A stretch of 42,667 nt of DNA, taken from contig NC_090615.1 of NCBI RefSeq assembly GCF_004359215.1, positions 7,943,089 through 7,985,755 of the forward strand. The letters run 5' to 3'. How positions within the stretch are numbered: position 1 is the stretch's first letter; each line of letters opens with the position of its first letter. A program made the translations under genes and the position numbers. This document shows, one piece after another, positions 1 through 9,824 of the stretch. Origin of the DNA: Bremia lactucae (lineage: Eukaryota; Oomycota; Peronosporomycetes; Peronosporales; Peronosporaceae). The notes below the pieces were generated by a model. That model did no database searches. It was not told where the DNA came from and was given only the letters and a program-made list of their open reading frames with translations.

Positions 1-2
1 AA

Positions 3-113
3 ACCAAGGGCTACAGGGTTTTCCTGCAGAATGAGAACAAAGTTATGATTATGCAGCACGTGTGGGACATCGAAACTCTTAGCGTTTCGATGAACACTTG
101 CAAAACAGGTCAA
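3..113 (+). pseudogene. Ty1/copia integrase C-terminal fragment
   Basis: Reading frame 3 gives TKGYRVFLQNENKVMIMQHV followed by WDIETLS. This lines up with the TKGYKVYIPCDKVVVVSQHI segment at the integrase C-terminus of the copia copies at 24510-29514 and 31463-36563. The fragment is cut by the window edge and fades after about 110. It lies on the opposite strand from the copia relic that follows, so it is either another element or one side of a small inversion. Confidence 0.5.
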
Positions 114-234
114 CTTTCTTATACTCGCCTCCTCCGTCTGTCCTTAGCACCTGTACGCGACAGCCGAACTGACGCTCGAAAAATACCACAAATGCTCGAA
201 TCTCTTCGCCGCTTGATCCTTGGTCTTGGCGAGT

Positions 235-260
235 AATATATATATATATATATATATAAA
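235..260. repeat. (TA)n microsatellite
   Basis: About eleven uninterrupted TA units followed by an A run. It lies in the gap between the plus-strand integrase piece and the minus-strand copia relic. Confidence 0.9.
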
Positions 261-284
261 AATAGCCCCGCCATTTCCATATTC

Positions 285-1245
285 TTATACGCGACAGTAA
301 TTGGACTTGTGATCCACAAATTTAATAAAGTATAGGTTTCCAAGTCGGTCCTTCGGTGTCATCGAGCCTTTATGGTCCGAGCATATGACGCCGCCTATAC
401 AGTCGATCGGCGAGTGTGCACCCTCCCCCCCCCGTGTCCTTGTGCGACTGCGCATTTTGGTCTGCTTCCCTTCAGCCACGATACACACGTAGGTATTGAA
501 TTGTCCGTAATCTTGATGCTACACGCCGGGCCTCTTGCAATCCGCTCAACCGCGTCATGCCAAATGTCCCAGACGCTGGTGGAAGTGGTACAGTGATCCA
601 CTCTGCATGTCCTTGGTCAGCTCGTCCGATATTTCGTGCGTTACTATTGCCATAAGAACGTCACTTGGAGTACTTGGACTGCGAAGTAGTTCCAATGTCT
701 CCACGTAAAGTACAGTATTTGCCATAAATATCTCAAATATGATGTCGCCATCGCTGCGCCTAGCTAGTGCCCGCTTTGTCCCATTAAAACACTAATACGT
801 ACCCTTGCGCTCGAGCTTGCCGTACGAAATTATATATCGCGATAGTTCTGGCGCGAGATAAACGTCAGTCAACGTGATGTCACCCTGTCGCCTTTCAGAT
901 AGCACAGTAAGTACCACGCTACCGACACGTGACAGCTCGACTAACCCGCCATCAGCCAGATGGCACTCATGTTCGCATACTTTCGCATTTCTTAATAAAG
1001 ACAAGTCGTTGACTATGTGACGACTGTACCCCACTGTCGAGAATCCATTCGTCCGCAACACAATCGGTAACGCTCACGATCGACAGCGTCTGGGACAACT
1101 GAGCATGACGCGAGTTTTTGCACTGTTGCCTTCGCCAATTACCGCCCTTGCCTCGACGGCCCCCACTTGTGTTGCCAATTTTCTTGTTTCTACAATCCGC
1201 TTTAATGTGTCATGCCAACGTTAGAAATACGCGAAACCGCAAAGA
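285..1245 (-). pseudogene. Decayed Ty1/copia pol (zinc knuckle, protease, integrase start)
   Basis: Read on the minus strand the parts occur in normal copia order but in shifting frames. At 1110-1245 is a basic zinc-knuckle tail (HIKADCRNKK, GGRRGKGG). It is followed by the protease start ADEWILDS and then SRHIVNDLSLLRNAKVCEHE and YIISYGKLERKGTY at 792-1061. That part matches the protease-to-integrase linker of the intact-like copies (SRHLVNDLSLLNDP, IISYGKLEAKG). At 285-600 come the integrase zinc region (ERIARGPACSIKITDNSIP, then an AEGKQT segment) and the catalytic-core start SPIDCIGGVICSDHKGS...VDHKSNYCRV. Stops and frameshifts separate every block, so no protein can be made. The copy is clearly more diverged than the two copia copies at 24-36 kb and belongs to another, older insertion. 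Confidence 0.75.
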
Positions 1246-1569
1246 AGCTCCTATGCTTTCAAGTCTGCTCTAGATCAGCTTTAGAAACGATAATTATTCA
1301 AGCTTAGCCAGCGTATGCGCTTCAACAATCTAAGATGAAAGGCAGGTTATTTCCACATCCATAGCAGGTACGTGTCTCCTTTCGCAACATCGACTCTTCC
1401 ACATGAGCGACTACTTATCTTCCAAAAGCACCTCCTGCTCGAGATTCCATCTCAATCATCAGCACAAAGTGCGCTAATTCTTCAGCATGCACGAGGTAGT
1501 CGGCGCGACGCGTCTAGTACTTCGCCATCATAATTGTTGATAATTCAGGCGAAGCATAGCGTTCAATAT

Positions 1570-2487
1570 TGTCGATCACCTGCTACTCAGTCCCTCCAGC
1601 TGCATCGCTGGCCGCGACGAGATACAAATAATGTTCTGACCACGATTGCTTGAAGTCTTTTTTTTTGCCGTAAATAGCTTCATTGCTTGAGCCGCAGCGA
1701 TATTGGTCTTGAACGTGTCAAGCATACGCTGCATCACGTACGGCAAAGTCGGTAGCACAGCTCACCAAGTGTCGACTTGCTTATAAAATTATGTTCCCCA
1801 GTGCCTGTTAAGTACAGATCTAGTACATCTGTCCTCAAGTTTTTGGTCCAGAGAAATCCGTACGACTCTTGAGCCATGTCCACCTGTCGCCAAAAAGTCT
1901 TTCCCCAATAAAAAAATAGACCCGAGTCCAACGTAAACCTCAGTCCCGTCGAACTTGCGTATCGTAAGCTTGCGCTGCCCTGCATCGTAGTCCGATACTG
2001 AGATGTCCTAGGATCTTGCACTGTGATTTGCGGCAGCTGCTAATACGAGGGCAAAAGGGCAGGCGGGCGACGTGGTGTCTGTTTGCAATGATGCGTATCT
2101 TGATGATTGTGGGCCTAAACCTGTCAAGCCTTTCCACCACAAGGCGCGGCGCTTGATGGTTTCGCAAGCTTGACCAGTCGAGAGCGTCTCGATGTAGTTT
2201 TCCCGCGAAGTCAGCACCGATCATTGAGCTGAACACACCGCTGCAACGGCGCCTCGCATGCGCTCGTCTTCAGCATTCCTCGCCTGCGACAGTTTCATCT
2301 TCCTCATGCGTTCGTCCATGCCGCTCAGCATCGTGAAAACCCTCTCTAGTGCATTGGTGTCCGCGCTCCGTTCGTGAGCGTGAGGAGGGACGACCACAGC
2401 AGGCTCCGACGTGGCCCTTTCGTGACTGGTTGTCGGCGGTTCCTGTGCCATGTCGATGTCGTCTTTCTTCTCTGAGCTAAGGCTCAT
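1570..2487 (-). pseudogene. Decayed Ty1/copia gag
   Basis: This is the 5' part of the same minus-strand relic. The start codon is taken at 2487 (MSLSSEKKDDIDMAQE). It is followed by ALERVFTMLSGMDERMRKMK, which parallels ALDKVLAVLGDISDRMNRME in the gag at 24780. Further on, [20 protein letters not shown] and [10 protein letters not shown] parallel the LGSGFLEWGKEFVRQVAFSE and IKVDVLGQHL segments there. Frames change at about 2220 and 1735. The sequence round the start codon, GGTATGAGCC, resembles the primer-site/start-codon motif seen in the better preserved copia elements. Confidence 0.7.
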
Positions 2488-2490
2488 ACC
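2480..2490 (-). promoter_or_regulatory. Decayed copia primer-binding site overlapping gag start
   Basis: The minus strand reads GGTATGAGCC, one base shorter than the GGTTATGAGCCC motif that directly follows the LTR in the copia elements at 16598 and 36563. The gag ATG lies inside it. The call rests on resemblance only, since the LTR of this relic is not recognisable. Confidence 0.35.
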
Positions 2491-2683
2491 GGCTCGATAG
2501 CAATCTTGTAGAGTCAAAGGGAAATCTGTTGCACTGGACCTGTTATATTCTTTGCGTTATCTGTCTTACCTCACTTTCTCTCGTGTCCGAGCGGCTTCCT
2601 AAAGTCAAAACTGACCAAAACTTTTAATCCGACAGGCGCTAAGCCGTTAGCCGCTACTTCACCTTTATCACCGTTCCTCTTCA

Positions 2684-2904
2684 TGTAACGGGGTGTATCG
2701 TTACATGAAATTAACACTTAAACATTGTTGATTAATATATTATCTAAAAGGTAGATAATATTTGGAGAATATTACTTTATATATTAATGTTCAGAAATCT
2801 TATTCATTAATAGGTAAATCCTCCAAATATTATCTACCTTTTAGATAATATATTAATTAACAACCTTTAAGTGTTAATTTCATGTAACGATACACCCCGT
2901 TACA
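2684..2904. repeat. Inverted repeat (~84-bp arms, ~54-bp loop) in the LTR
   Basis: The arm at 2684-2767 and the arm at about 2821-2904 are reverse complements with only scattered mismatches, and both end in the outer LTR terminus TGTAACGGGG. The AT-rich loop holds 2768-2820. The segment could equally be read as a small terminal-inverted-repeat element derived from an LTR end. Confidence 0.8.
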
Positions 2905-3112
2905 AATTGCATGTTTAGTGTTAGTTCATAACTAAGTGATAGAAAGAAGCGATGCTTATTATATTAATACAGTTTTCATTTAACCTTTTTTAAGGTAGTT
3001 GTCCTAAAGAGAAGTCTTCCTCGGCACGTACTAGTGTACATGAAGTAACGTAAGGCAAGCAGTGCAAAGTGGACTTGTACTGAAGCAGTACAAGTCGTAG
3101 TGCCCCGTTACA
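2684..3112 (+). mobile_element. Solo LTR (family A) with internal fold-back
   Basis: It starts TGTAACGGGGTGTATCG and ends GTGCCCCGTTACA, giving the TG...CA ends and terminal inverted repeat of an LTR. The same family occurs at 6237-6690. Flanking pentamers CTTCA and TTTCA differ at one base and could be a decayed target duplication. No internal retroelement sequence adjoins it. The first 221 bp are a fold-back: the 5' ~84 bp return as reverse complement at about 2821-2904, replacing sequence found in the other copy. It sits in the 3' flank of the TauE/SafE gene. Confidence 0.75.
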
Positions 3113-3500
3113 TTTCAAGCATTTCGTACATAGCGTGAAACGACTAGAATAACGCAATTTCTAACAGGTCAGTGGGGCTAATTTCTGACTCATCAATAGC
3201 TTTGTGTAAGCTCTTTTATTAGCCAGTAAGTTAATTGTTGCAGTAGCGGCAATCATCGCAGCAGAGGCTCTGCGAGCAGCATGGTGAGCAGGTGATACCG
3301 GAAGAAGAACGGCTAAGAAATAAGCATGCTTGAATATATTAAGTGAAAATTTCTAAAATGATATTTGCAATTATGTTACAGAAAAGCGGACAGGCCGCAT
3401 TAAAAATCTCTTCCTTCATAAATTCTACATTAAACAAGTCAGATATAATTAACCTTACGGCAACGTCGACCACGACGTGGCGAGCAAACAGATTATTGAC
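3113..3500. other. Intergenic, no gene seen
   Basis: This lies between the solo LTR and the stop codon of the TauE/SafE gene, so it presumably includes that gene's 3' UTR. Short open frames here show no recognisable protein. Confidence 0.5.
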
Positions 3501-5546
3501 TCAGTCACTATCACAAATATCTGAAAATCCGAGGTGCACACCTCTCGCAAAATCTCGAATTGTCGACTTCATACTGATAATACCCATGGCAACAGCCGAC
3601 ATACCAATAGTTGCAGCTAATAGGTAGACCATTATCGATTCGCGTTTGTACTTTTTGACCAAGCACGCGACCACTTTTTGACCACAAAGCCCACCAATGC
3701 TGCCCATGAGGGCGAACCATGCAATATAATCGTACTGAATCTCACCCGGGAACTGGCCGTTAATTGCAAATTGTAAGGTAGTAGACGATGCGGTAAACAA
3801 AATCATAAAGTTGGCAGTTGCCGATTGCACCGGTGGCAAAATACCCATTTCAAGCATAATTGGGCCCTTTACCATGCCACCTCCGATGCCCAGCAGACCA
3901 GCGCACACACCCGCCATCGAGCACAACGTCGGAAATAACAGGATGCGACGCCTAATCCAATGGACGTCACCTTCAATGAATGGATAATTGCACAACACTT
4001 TAAGACGATTTAAAAGACGCAATTGATGTCCAGTCCAAAGCGTTATTGCAAACAGAATCAATAGCGGCAAAAGTGTGAGGATCCAGTAGGCCGCTGAGTT
4101 GCAAGAGATTCCGATTAGACTTGAAGCGCCGTGGCCGCCACGGAGCATCGATTGCACCAACACTACAAGCCACGAGATTACCAATGGGATAACGTACTTT
4201 ATTGGGAAGGTCTTCATCTCATGCTGCTCAATAAACTTGCGTCTTTCCAGCATCTTGTCGCTGCTTGAAACGAAACTTCCAAAATTTTGCTTATTTAAGC
4301 TACCCAGTGGATCCTTGTAGTTGGAGGACAGACGTGGCCACGTTGTAAGGTCCGCTTCATCTTGAGCCTTAATATCGCGCAACTTTTTGTTGTAACGGGT
4401 CTTTGCAAGCCATTGGTGAGCAGCAATCTCCACATTAAAACGCTAAGAAAGCAATAGTATTGGATGAAAGAGCTCATCTTCAGACAATCGAAAAGAATAA
4501 AGAGACAAATACGCACTTGGTAGATGGACCACTGGCGGCCACGGCACCCGCCATTAGAGCCACCTGTTAGCACCGATTTGGCAATCGCATGCTGCTGGAC
4601 TGATTCTTTCTCATGAATCTACAGCAAGCGCGAATATCAGTGTTGACACTCCTGTGATTTTAGAACAGACTCTCCAAGGGGAAAGTCCTTACCTTATTGC
4701 CCTTAACAGCCATCTTAAACGTGGTATATGAGAGCAACGAGACAAGAAGCAGTAAAATCAGCCAGTCCGGGAACACATGATTCATCATAACTCCAAAAAT
4801 GCTACCAATTAGCGTTGCTGGCTCCATGATGCCCGCAACTTGATAGTTTATCAGGGGAAATTTCTTATTAGCTGCATGCGGCAATACGTATTGTACGTGA
4901 GTTTTGAGATCAATATTAGCAACATCTTAATCAAAAATATTCAATCCACGCACATGGATGCTTTCGAGCAATATTAAACAAGTAAGCAGACAAAGCGTTG
5001 CCGAAAATAGTGGCCTTGGATAGCGGGATGGCGTGCTTCGGACTCAATCCATAAAAGAAAATAAACATCGGCACGAGAAGACCGCCGCCACCTACACCAC
5101 ATCCAGAGCCAAGTGCTGTACTTAGTAGCGCAATATATGTTGCCATCACGTCCTTCCATGTGAAGGGCTCAAATAGATTTTTCTCGATGCAGTAAGCAAC
5201 TGGCACCGACTCTCCAGCGGAATTGGGCGCTTGCTGCGTCTGCGTTTTGTTTGTGGATCCATTCCATGTCTTAACAGCTTTACAGCGCTTGAAGCCATCA
5301 ATACTGCAGTCATTTGAGTTGAGTCGGCAGTATTCGCACTTGCTGCAATACGTCACAGTTGTAAGCCACAATATATTCCGTACGGAACTCTGATAATTGG
5401 ACGCACCCAGATATACAGGACAAGGCGGGCACATAGCCGCAGTCGGTGTTTCTCGTGCAATGCAAACCCACACTTTTATGAAAAACAGCAATCTGAGCCA
5501 TGCAGGCAGTGACCAACCAGCCTGCACCTACTACAACAGTTCTCAT
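3501..5546 (-). CDS. TauE/SafE-family membrane transporter with Cys-rich N-terminus (5 exons)
   Basis: Proposed exons on the minus strand are 5546-5407, 5342-4954, 4871-4693, 4618-4517 and 4442-3501, giving 583 residues. Introns are 64, 82, 74 and 74 nt, with donors GTGCGT, GTGCGT, GTAAGG and GTGCGT and acceptors ending in AG; all joins keep the frame. Residues 1-27 (MRTVVVGAGWLVTACMAQIA...) look like a signal peptide. A Cys-rich extracytoplasmic segment follows (about 28-97). The first TauE half has GCGVGGGGLLVP near residue 127 and SPKHAIPLSKATIFGNALSA, and the second half has LLGIGGGMVKGPIMLEMG near 453 and FMILFTASSTTLQF. Several hydrophobic helices lie between. TauE/SafE proteins are multi-pass anion (sulfonate, sulfite or related) exporters; the substrate here is unknown. 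Start 5546 is the first ATG and gives the signal peptide. LTRs flank the gene on both sides. The gene appears intact. Confidence 0.88.
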
Positions 5547-5563
5547 GTTTCCGTGCAAGAATT

Positions 5564-5579
5564 TAGAATTGCAATTCTA
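5564..5579. promoter_or_regulatory. 16-bp perfect palindrome upstream of TauE/SafE start
   Basis: TAGAATTGCAATTCTA is a perfect palindrome ending 17 bp upstream of the proposed ATG, so it would lie in the 5' UTR or core promoter. It could bind a dimeric regulator, but nothing else in the sequence supports that. Confidence 0.3.
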
Positions 5580-6236
5580 TATTGCGAGGCATAGTGTGGT
5601 ACACACTGCTCCACGAAACGACGAAAACCCATTCTAATTTTTATTTATCACACTTAATACCAGTTTTCAAGATTCGCTTATCTGCCTCCTGGAATCTACG
5701 TGGATCTCACTTAAGAATGGTGAACAAGCCACTAGAGCTGCGGCATTAAGATCTTGCTATTCCTCAACTGCGTTTGCGTTTTGAGAAAATAGACATGACG
5801 AGATAACAATACAATTGTGGTGTCATGTCGTGCAATTTCGACGCCGCCGTTGGAACTGAGGGGGGTCCGGGCATAGGTATATATATTTCGATCGCTACCT
5901 GTAATCCTAGAGGAGGATACCGGCAAACTAATCGCAATATTAGGAATCGTCTTGATCGTGCGTATAATGCTTGCTTCTATGAATGAATCGGTAAAGATGC
6001 AAGACCGACAATGTATCAGAAGATTGAGCCGATCATTATAAATGACTTGTACCGTTCATCGAAAAAGTAGAATCGTTTAAAAAATTGACGATAGTGCTAT
6101 CCATATAATTCTTAACGTTAGAGCCATACACAGCAACATTCTGCGAACGTGTTGTTCCTGAAGGCAATGCCCAAGGGCTCGTTCTTTGGGCACTAATACC
6201 ACATGCTCGACCGTAAATGTAATGGGACACCTTTAA
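5580..6236. other. Intergenic, no gene seen
   Basis: Upstream region of the TauE/SafE gene, reaching the next solo LTR. No recognisable protein or RNA gene; the short open frames look random. Confidence 0.5.
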
Positions 6237-6690
6237 CGTAACGGGGTGTATCGTTACATGAAATTAACACTTAAAGGTTGTTAATTAATATGTTATCTAA
6301 AAGGTAGATAATATTTGGAGGATATTACTTTATATAGTAATATTCAGAATTCTTATCCATAAATAGGTATAGACCATTATACCTATTTATTCCGCAGACT
6401 AATCAGCTGTAGGAGTAATCAAAGAGAGAGTTACTTATAAGATAGAGATAAGAATTCATTTACATGTTTAGAATTAGATTATAATTAAGTTAGCATTTAC
6501 AAAGATAAAACAAGAGACACTTAATTATAATTAATACAGTTTTCATTTTACTCTCCTAAGCTAATTGCCTTAAGAGAAGTCTTCCTCTGCACGTACAGTG
6601 TACGTCAATTAACGTAGGGCACCACTCGCAACTGAAGCAGAGCAAAGTGGACTTGTACTGAAGCAGTACAAGCCGTAGTGCCCCGTTACA
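6237..6690 (+). mobile_element. Solo LTR (family A)
   Basis: It starts (C/T)GTAACGGGGTGTATCG and ends GTAGTGCCCCGTTACA, the same termini and body as the LTR at 2684-3112 but without the fold-back. It is 454 bp long. Flanks TTTAA and TTTGA differ at one base, consistent with a decayed 5-bp target duplication. No gag or pol of this family adjoins it. Confidence 0.75.
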
Positions 6691-6944
6691 TTTGATCAAC
6701 AGCTTCAGTGCAAGCTAACCTACTCTGATAACAGTAAAGTGTGTAAAGAGGCACCTTAGCTAGTGCTGAAAAAAAGTACTCGTCAATCTTCACTGACTAT
6801 ATTGAAGGTAAGGTGCCTCGAATACTTCGCGTACGCTGACGTGCGGACGGTTACGAGTAGCTAAGTATGTAGTCGGGCACGGCGTAATGCGGCCACGCTC
6901 TACTTTGACACACACCCTAGCACAGCGAGGAAGCGGTTTAACCA

Positions 6945-6981
6945 GCTTCTCTTGCGTGCAGTCAGGTAGTTGTGGTGGGCG
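6945..6981 (+). repeat. 37-bp motif shared with 41546-41582
   Basis: The 37 bp beginning GCTTCTCTTGCGTGCAGT recur at 41546-41582 with one mismatch, while sequence on either side differs. In both places the motif lies about 0.5-0.7 kb upstream of a plus-strand ORF start (7422 or 7632 here, 42166 there). Confidence 0.7.
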
Positions 6982-7312
6982 TGGAGCGGATCTATCTCGC
7001 TCCTAAAGTCAGAGGAAGAGTTTCAGACTCAGAGAGTCACTTGGTTCTATTAAACTACTGGGTTTAACAACTCAGGGAGTCGTACAAGCTATTAAAGCTT
7101 AAGGAATACTAGTTCAAGGGATTTAGGGGTTCGTAGAACCAAGTGGCAACTAGTGCCCAAGAGGATATACCTTAGAAAGGCTTCTATCTCTTACAGATCA
7201 ATACGCAAGCCTTAAAAAGGCACTTAACGCTTTAAGATCAAAACAAGAACTGCACTTTATTCAATTTTTTAAATCTAAAAACCTTACCCTAGCTAATTAA
7301 AAATAGATTTTG

Positions 7313-7336
7313 GCCGCCAGATTTATATCTGGCGGC
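7313..7336. repeat. Perfect 10-bp hairpin (GCCGCCAGAT, TTAT loop)
   Basis: The arms GCCGCCAGAT and ATCTGGCGGC flank TTAT. It sits in an otherwise AT-rich leader about 85 bp upstream of the ORF starting at 7422. It could be an RNA structure of an element leader or an LTR end. Confidence 0.6.
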
Positions 7337-7421
7337 GACCACATTTATTCCCCATAATAAATGGGATTTGAGTAACAAACTATTTAAAATTATATGAAAG
7401 GGTATTTCACCAATAAAGTAA

Positions 7422-8159
7422 ATGTACCATAACAACGGTTCCCCAACCGATGTGTGCCCCATAACACCCTCCCCCATCAGACTGTTGACACCGAGAGACA
7501 ACATTCGCTTCATTACCTCTTTGAGGTTGGAACCTAAACAGCTAACCGTTTGGTTGTGTTTTCCATTCCTTTGTCTAACGACAATCAAGCGTGAGTCAAA
7601 GACTCTGAGCACCTTCCTCGACGATGAGGGAATGGTGGATTTTGAAAGTCACTCTCAATTAGAGGAGGAGGAAAAAGAGCGGCGTTCGCTTACACCTTCT
7701 CCTCCGGATGAACGTCGGCGAGCCCCGAATCCGTTCCCAGAACGTGGTGCCGCTGATGTCTTAACTGCATTGAGCAGGACACGGGACCCTGAGTCCAACA
7801 TCATTACGAATCCGCTCGATGAAGAGCAAGAGCAGATAATCCTCATAGAGGAAAGAGCTCGTCGTCGAGCTGCCGAGATAGCGAAAGCTAAGGCTCTTAA
7901 TGAATATAGATTCACATCGCTTAGTGCGGACGAGCGTCTCATAGAGATAGCAGGTCATAGTTTGGCCATCTGGATCTCTGGTGACCCGGCGAGGACGCCG
8001 GAGGAGATCGCTGCCCGCGACGCTCTTCATGAGCAATACCTTACGCCGAAGGTAATGACGCGAAGTCAGTATCTGACACGTTTACGTGATCAAGCCCGTG
8101 GGGCTTCGGTGACCTCCGTGATGGAAATTCCGATTGTTTTGTTTCCAAACGAAAAATGA
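7422..8159 (+). CDS. Unidentified ORF, possibly gag-like (first of overlapping pair)
   Basis: This is an open frame of 245 codons. An internal ATG at 7632 (MVDFESHSQLEEEEKERRSL) begins the part with coding-like composition. The first 70 residues are hydrophobic and less convincing, so 7632 may be the true start (175 residues). The protein is hydrophilic and charged. A probable helix or coiled coil runs through EEERARRRAAEIAKAKALNE-type sequence (about 143-165), followed by SADERLIEIAGHSLAIWISG and EIAARDALHEQYLTP. I recognise no family. Its setting among LTR elements, and a leader sharing the 37-bp motif seen upstream of the gag at 42166, suggest a retroelement structural protein. Its stop codon overlaps the next start (ATGA). 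Intactness amid decayed repeats suggests it is young or under selection. Confidence 0.5.
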   Translation: MYHNNGSPTDVCPITPSPIRLLTPRDNIRFITSLRLEPKQLTVWLCFPFLCLTTIKRESKTLSTFLDDEGMVDFESHSQLEEEEKERRSLTPSPPDERRRAPNPFPERGAADVLTALSRTRDPESNIITNPLDEEQEQIILIEERARRRAAEIAKAKALNEYRFTSLSADERLIEIAGHSLAIWISGDPARTPEEIAARDALHEQYLTPKVMTRSQYLTRLRDQARGASVTSVMEIPIVLFPNEK

Positions 8160-8563
8160 CTGAAAACGAAGTCTCATTTGAGAAATGGGTTCACCGGGCC
8201 CGCAAACTCCGTAATATCTGGAATATCAGAGAGTCTGCGGATAGAGGTGATGCTCGTTTAAAACGGAAGCTTTGCTTCGAATTTGCTAACCTTAAGGCCA
8301 AAGGCCAGTTACGTTCGGCATATATGCCACAAAACGAAGAAAGGCCTAGCCAATATTTCAGTGCTTCGGTTGACCGTACAACCAAGGAACGAAGCCGCAC
8401 TGAGGCTTTAAATCCACCTAATCCCACGTTAAGTGGTGGGAAGCGTCGTTTGACGCGAGTTGACCCTGAGCTTGGCACTCAAAAATGTCAACGGCGAACG
8501 GGCGATCTTGCCGAAGAGGTACCTCGAACTCGTAAGAGTTTTCAGATGAGGGGTTCGCTGTAG
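8156..8563 (+). CDS. Unidentified ORF, second of overlapping pair
   Basis: 135 residues, starting MTENEVSFEKWVHRARKLRN. The ATG shares bases with the TGA of the preceding ORF. The AAAAA run just before it would also let a ribosome slip back one base from the Lys codon into this frame, so the two could form one fused product. The protein is strongly basic (KLCFEFANLKAKGQLR, GGKRRLTRVD, RTRKSFQMRG), as expected of a nucleic-acid-binding gag C-terminus, but there is no CCHC zinc knuckle. The family is not recognised. Downstream is about 100 bp of unassigned DNA, then a gypsy pol relic on the opposite strand. Confidence 0.45.
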   Translation: MTENEVSFEKWVHRARKLRNIWNIRESADRGDARLKRKLCFEFANLKAKGQLRSAYMPQNEERPSQYFSASVDRTTKERSRTEALNPPNPTLSGGKRRLTRVDPELGTQKCQRRTGDLAEEVPRTRKSFQMRGSL

Positions 8564-8669
8564 CTAAAGCGATTTAGCTTAGCTTTTAGGTGCGACGGAA
8601 GGGAAACCTTAAGTCCACTAAAGTGATCCAACAGTAGGCGACAGTGATCGTTCTGACTGTAGGTCTCTT

Positions 8670-9420
8670 TTATCTCAGAGCCAATGAGCTCTCCACGGGG
8701 CATGCTTTCATGGCTGCCAACGTCGACGGATGAAATTGTGCTTTAGCACTCGACAGACTTTCCTGGTGTCTAACCTCAAAGTCTGGTCTGCGCGATAAAG
8801 CGTCAGCCAAGACATTCGACTTACCCGGCTTATATTCAACTTTGAAATTAAATTCAGAGAAGAATGTGAGCCATCTTGCCATTCTAGGCGAGAGGTGCGG
8901 TGAGTTTATTGCGGTCCGCAGTGATGCGTGATCCGTATAAACCACAAATGGTACGGTGCCCAGTAGGTGCACCCGAAACTTGCAAGAGCATAATTTATTT
9001 AAAGTAGCTCTTTGTCATGCAAAGGATAATTCAGTTACACAGCTTTTAAAGGCCGGGACTGATAAGAAATGACACGGTCTACGCCGTCGTCATACTTCTG
9101 CATGAGCGCGCTGCCGATTGCAACATTACTTGCATCGCAGACGACGCTTAAGGGCTTATCCACGTCTGGCAATGCCAAGACCGGTGTCTCTACAAGAGAT
9201 TGCTTCACTAATGTGAACGCATCTTCTTGTTCTTTCGACCGAACTCATTCTGTGTCCTTTTTAAGGAGATCAAATAATGGTTTAGTTTGCTCCGCATAAT
9301 TCTTGCTATAATTATGCAAGTAACCAGCGAGCCCTAGGAATTGGTGCAAATCCTTCACATGCCGTGGGATTGGCCATTCCTTTACTGATTTACTTTGTCT
9401 GGGTCTGCTCGTGCACCATG
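8670..9420 (-). pseudogene. Ty3/gypsy reverse transcriptase/RNase H fragment
   Basis: Read on the minus strand from about 9390, the end of the RT (PIPRHVKDLHQFLGLAGYLHN...) is followed by the RNase H start LALPDVDKPLSVVCDASNVA and IGSALMQKYDDGVDRVI. At 8972-8670 comes FVVYTDHASLRTAINSPHLS and YKPGKSNVLADALSRRPDFE, the usual gypsy RNase H end. These motifs are diagnostic of Ty3/gypsy pol. Frames change several times and stops interrupt it; protease, RT palm and integrase are missing. Confidence 0.85.
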
Positions 9421-9824
9421 TTCACCAAGGATGCAGCCCAGTACAGGTATAATACTTTGAGGAAAACTATGTATAGTGAACGAATGCTCACAGCCCATTA
9501 GCGTGCCTTGCAGCGATTGGCTGAGCTGATTGTAAGCCTAAATCATTCAATGAACAGAAATCTTAGTTAATGTCACAATATTACCATGTATGGTTAATAT
9601 TGATAGAATTATATGTCATGATATAATATATCTATCTTTATTATGGGAGCCATTTGAGTTTAGTCACCCTCTTGATAGTATTCACTCACCCCCTAATTCA
9701 TTGGCTAGAATGCACTCAAAGTGACGTTGACGAAAATCAGTATACACTTACTTTTTACAACTACTACCACTCAACTCACTACCATCAAAAGGTAAAAAAG
9801 TCAGATTCTTAGTTTTCTAGATTG
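9421..9824. other. Intergenic, no gene seen
   Basis: AT-rich DNA between the gypsy relic and the Cys-rich ORF. No recognisable coding or RNA feature. Confidence 0.5.

Noticed and set aside
235..260. TA repeats as a replication origin
   Set aside because: A plain microsatellite between retroelement relics.
5310..5558. Frameshifted (pseudogene) N-terminus of the TauE/SafE gene
   Set aside because: A 64-nt intron with good splice signals restores the frame and keeps the Cys pattern, so no frameshift is needed.
7422..8563. ATGA overlap as evidence for a bacterial operon or contaminant
   Set aside because: No bacterial ribosome sites or genes nearby; the surrounding sequence is eukaryotic LTR-element DNA.
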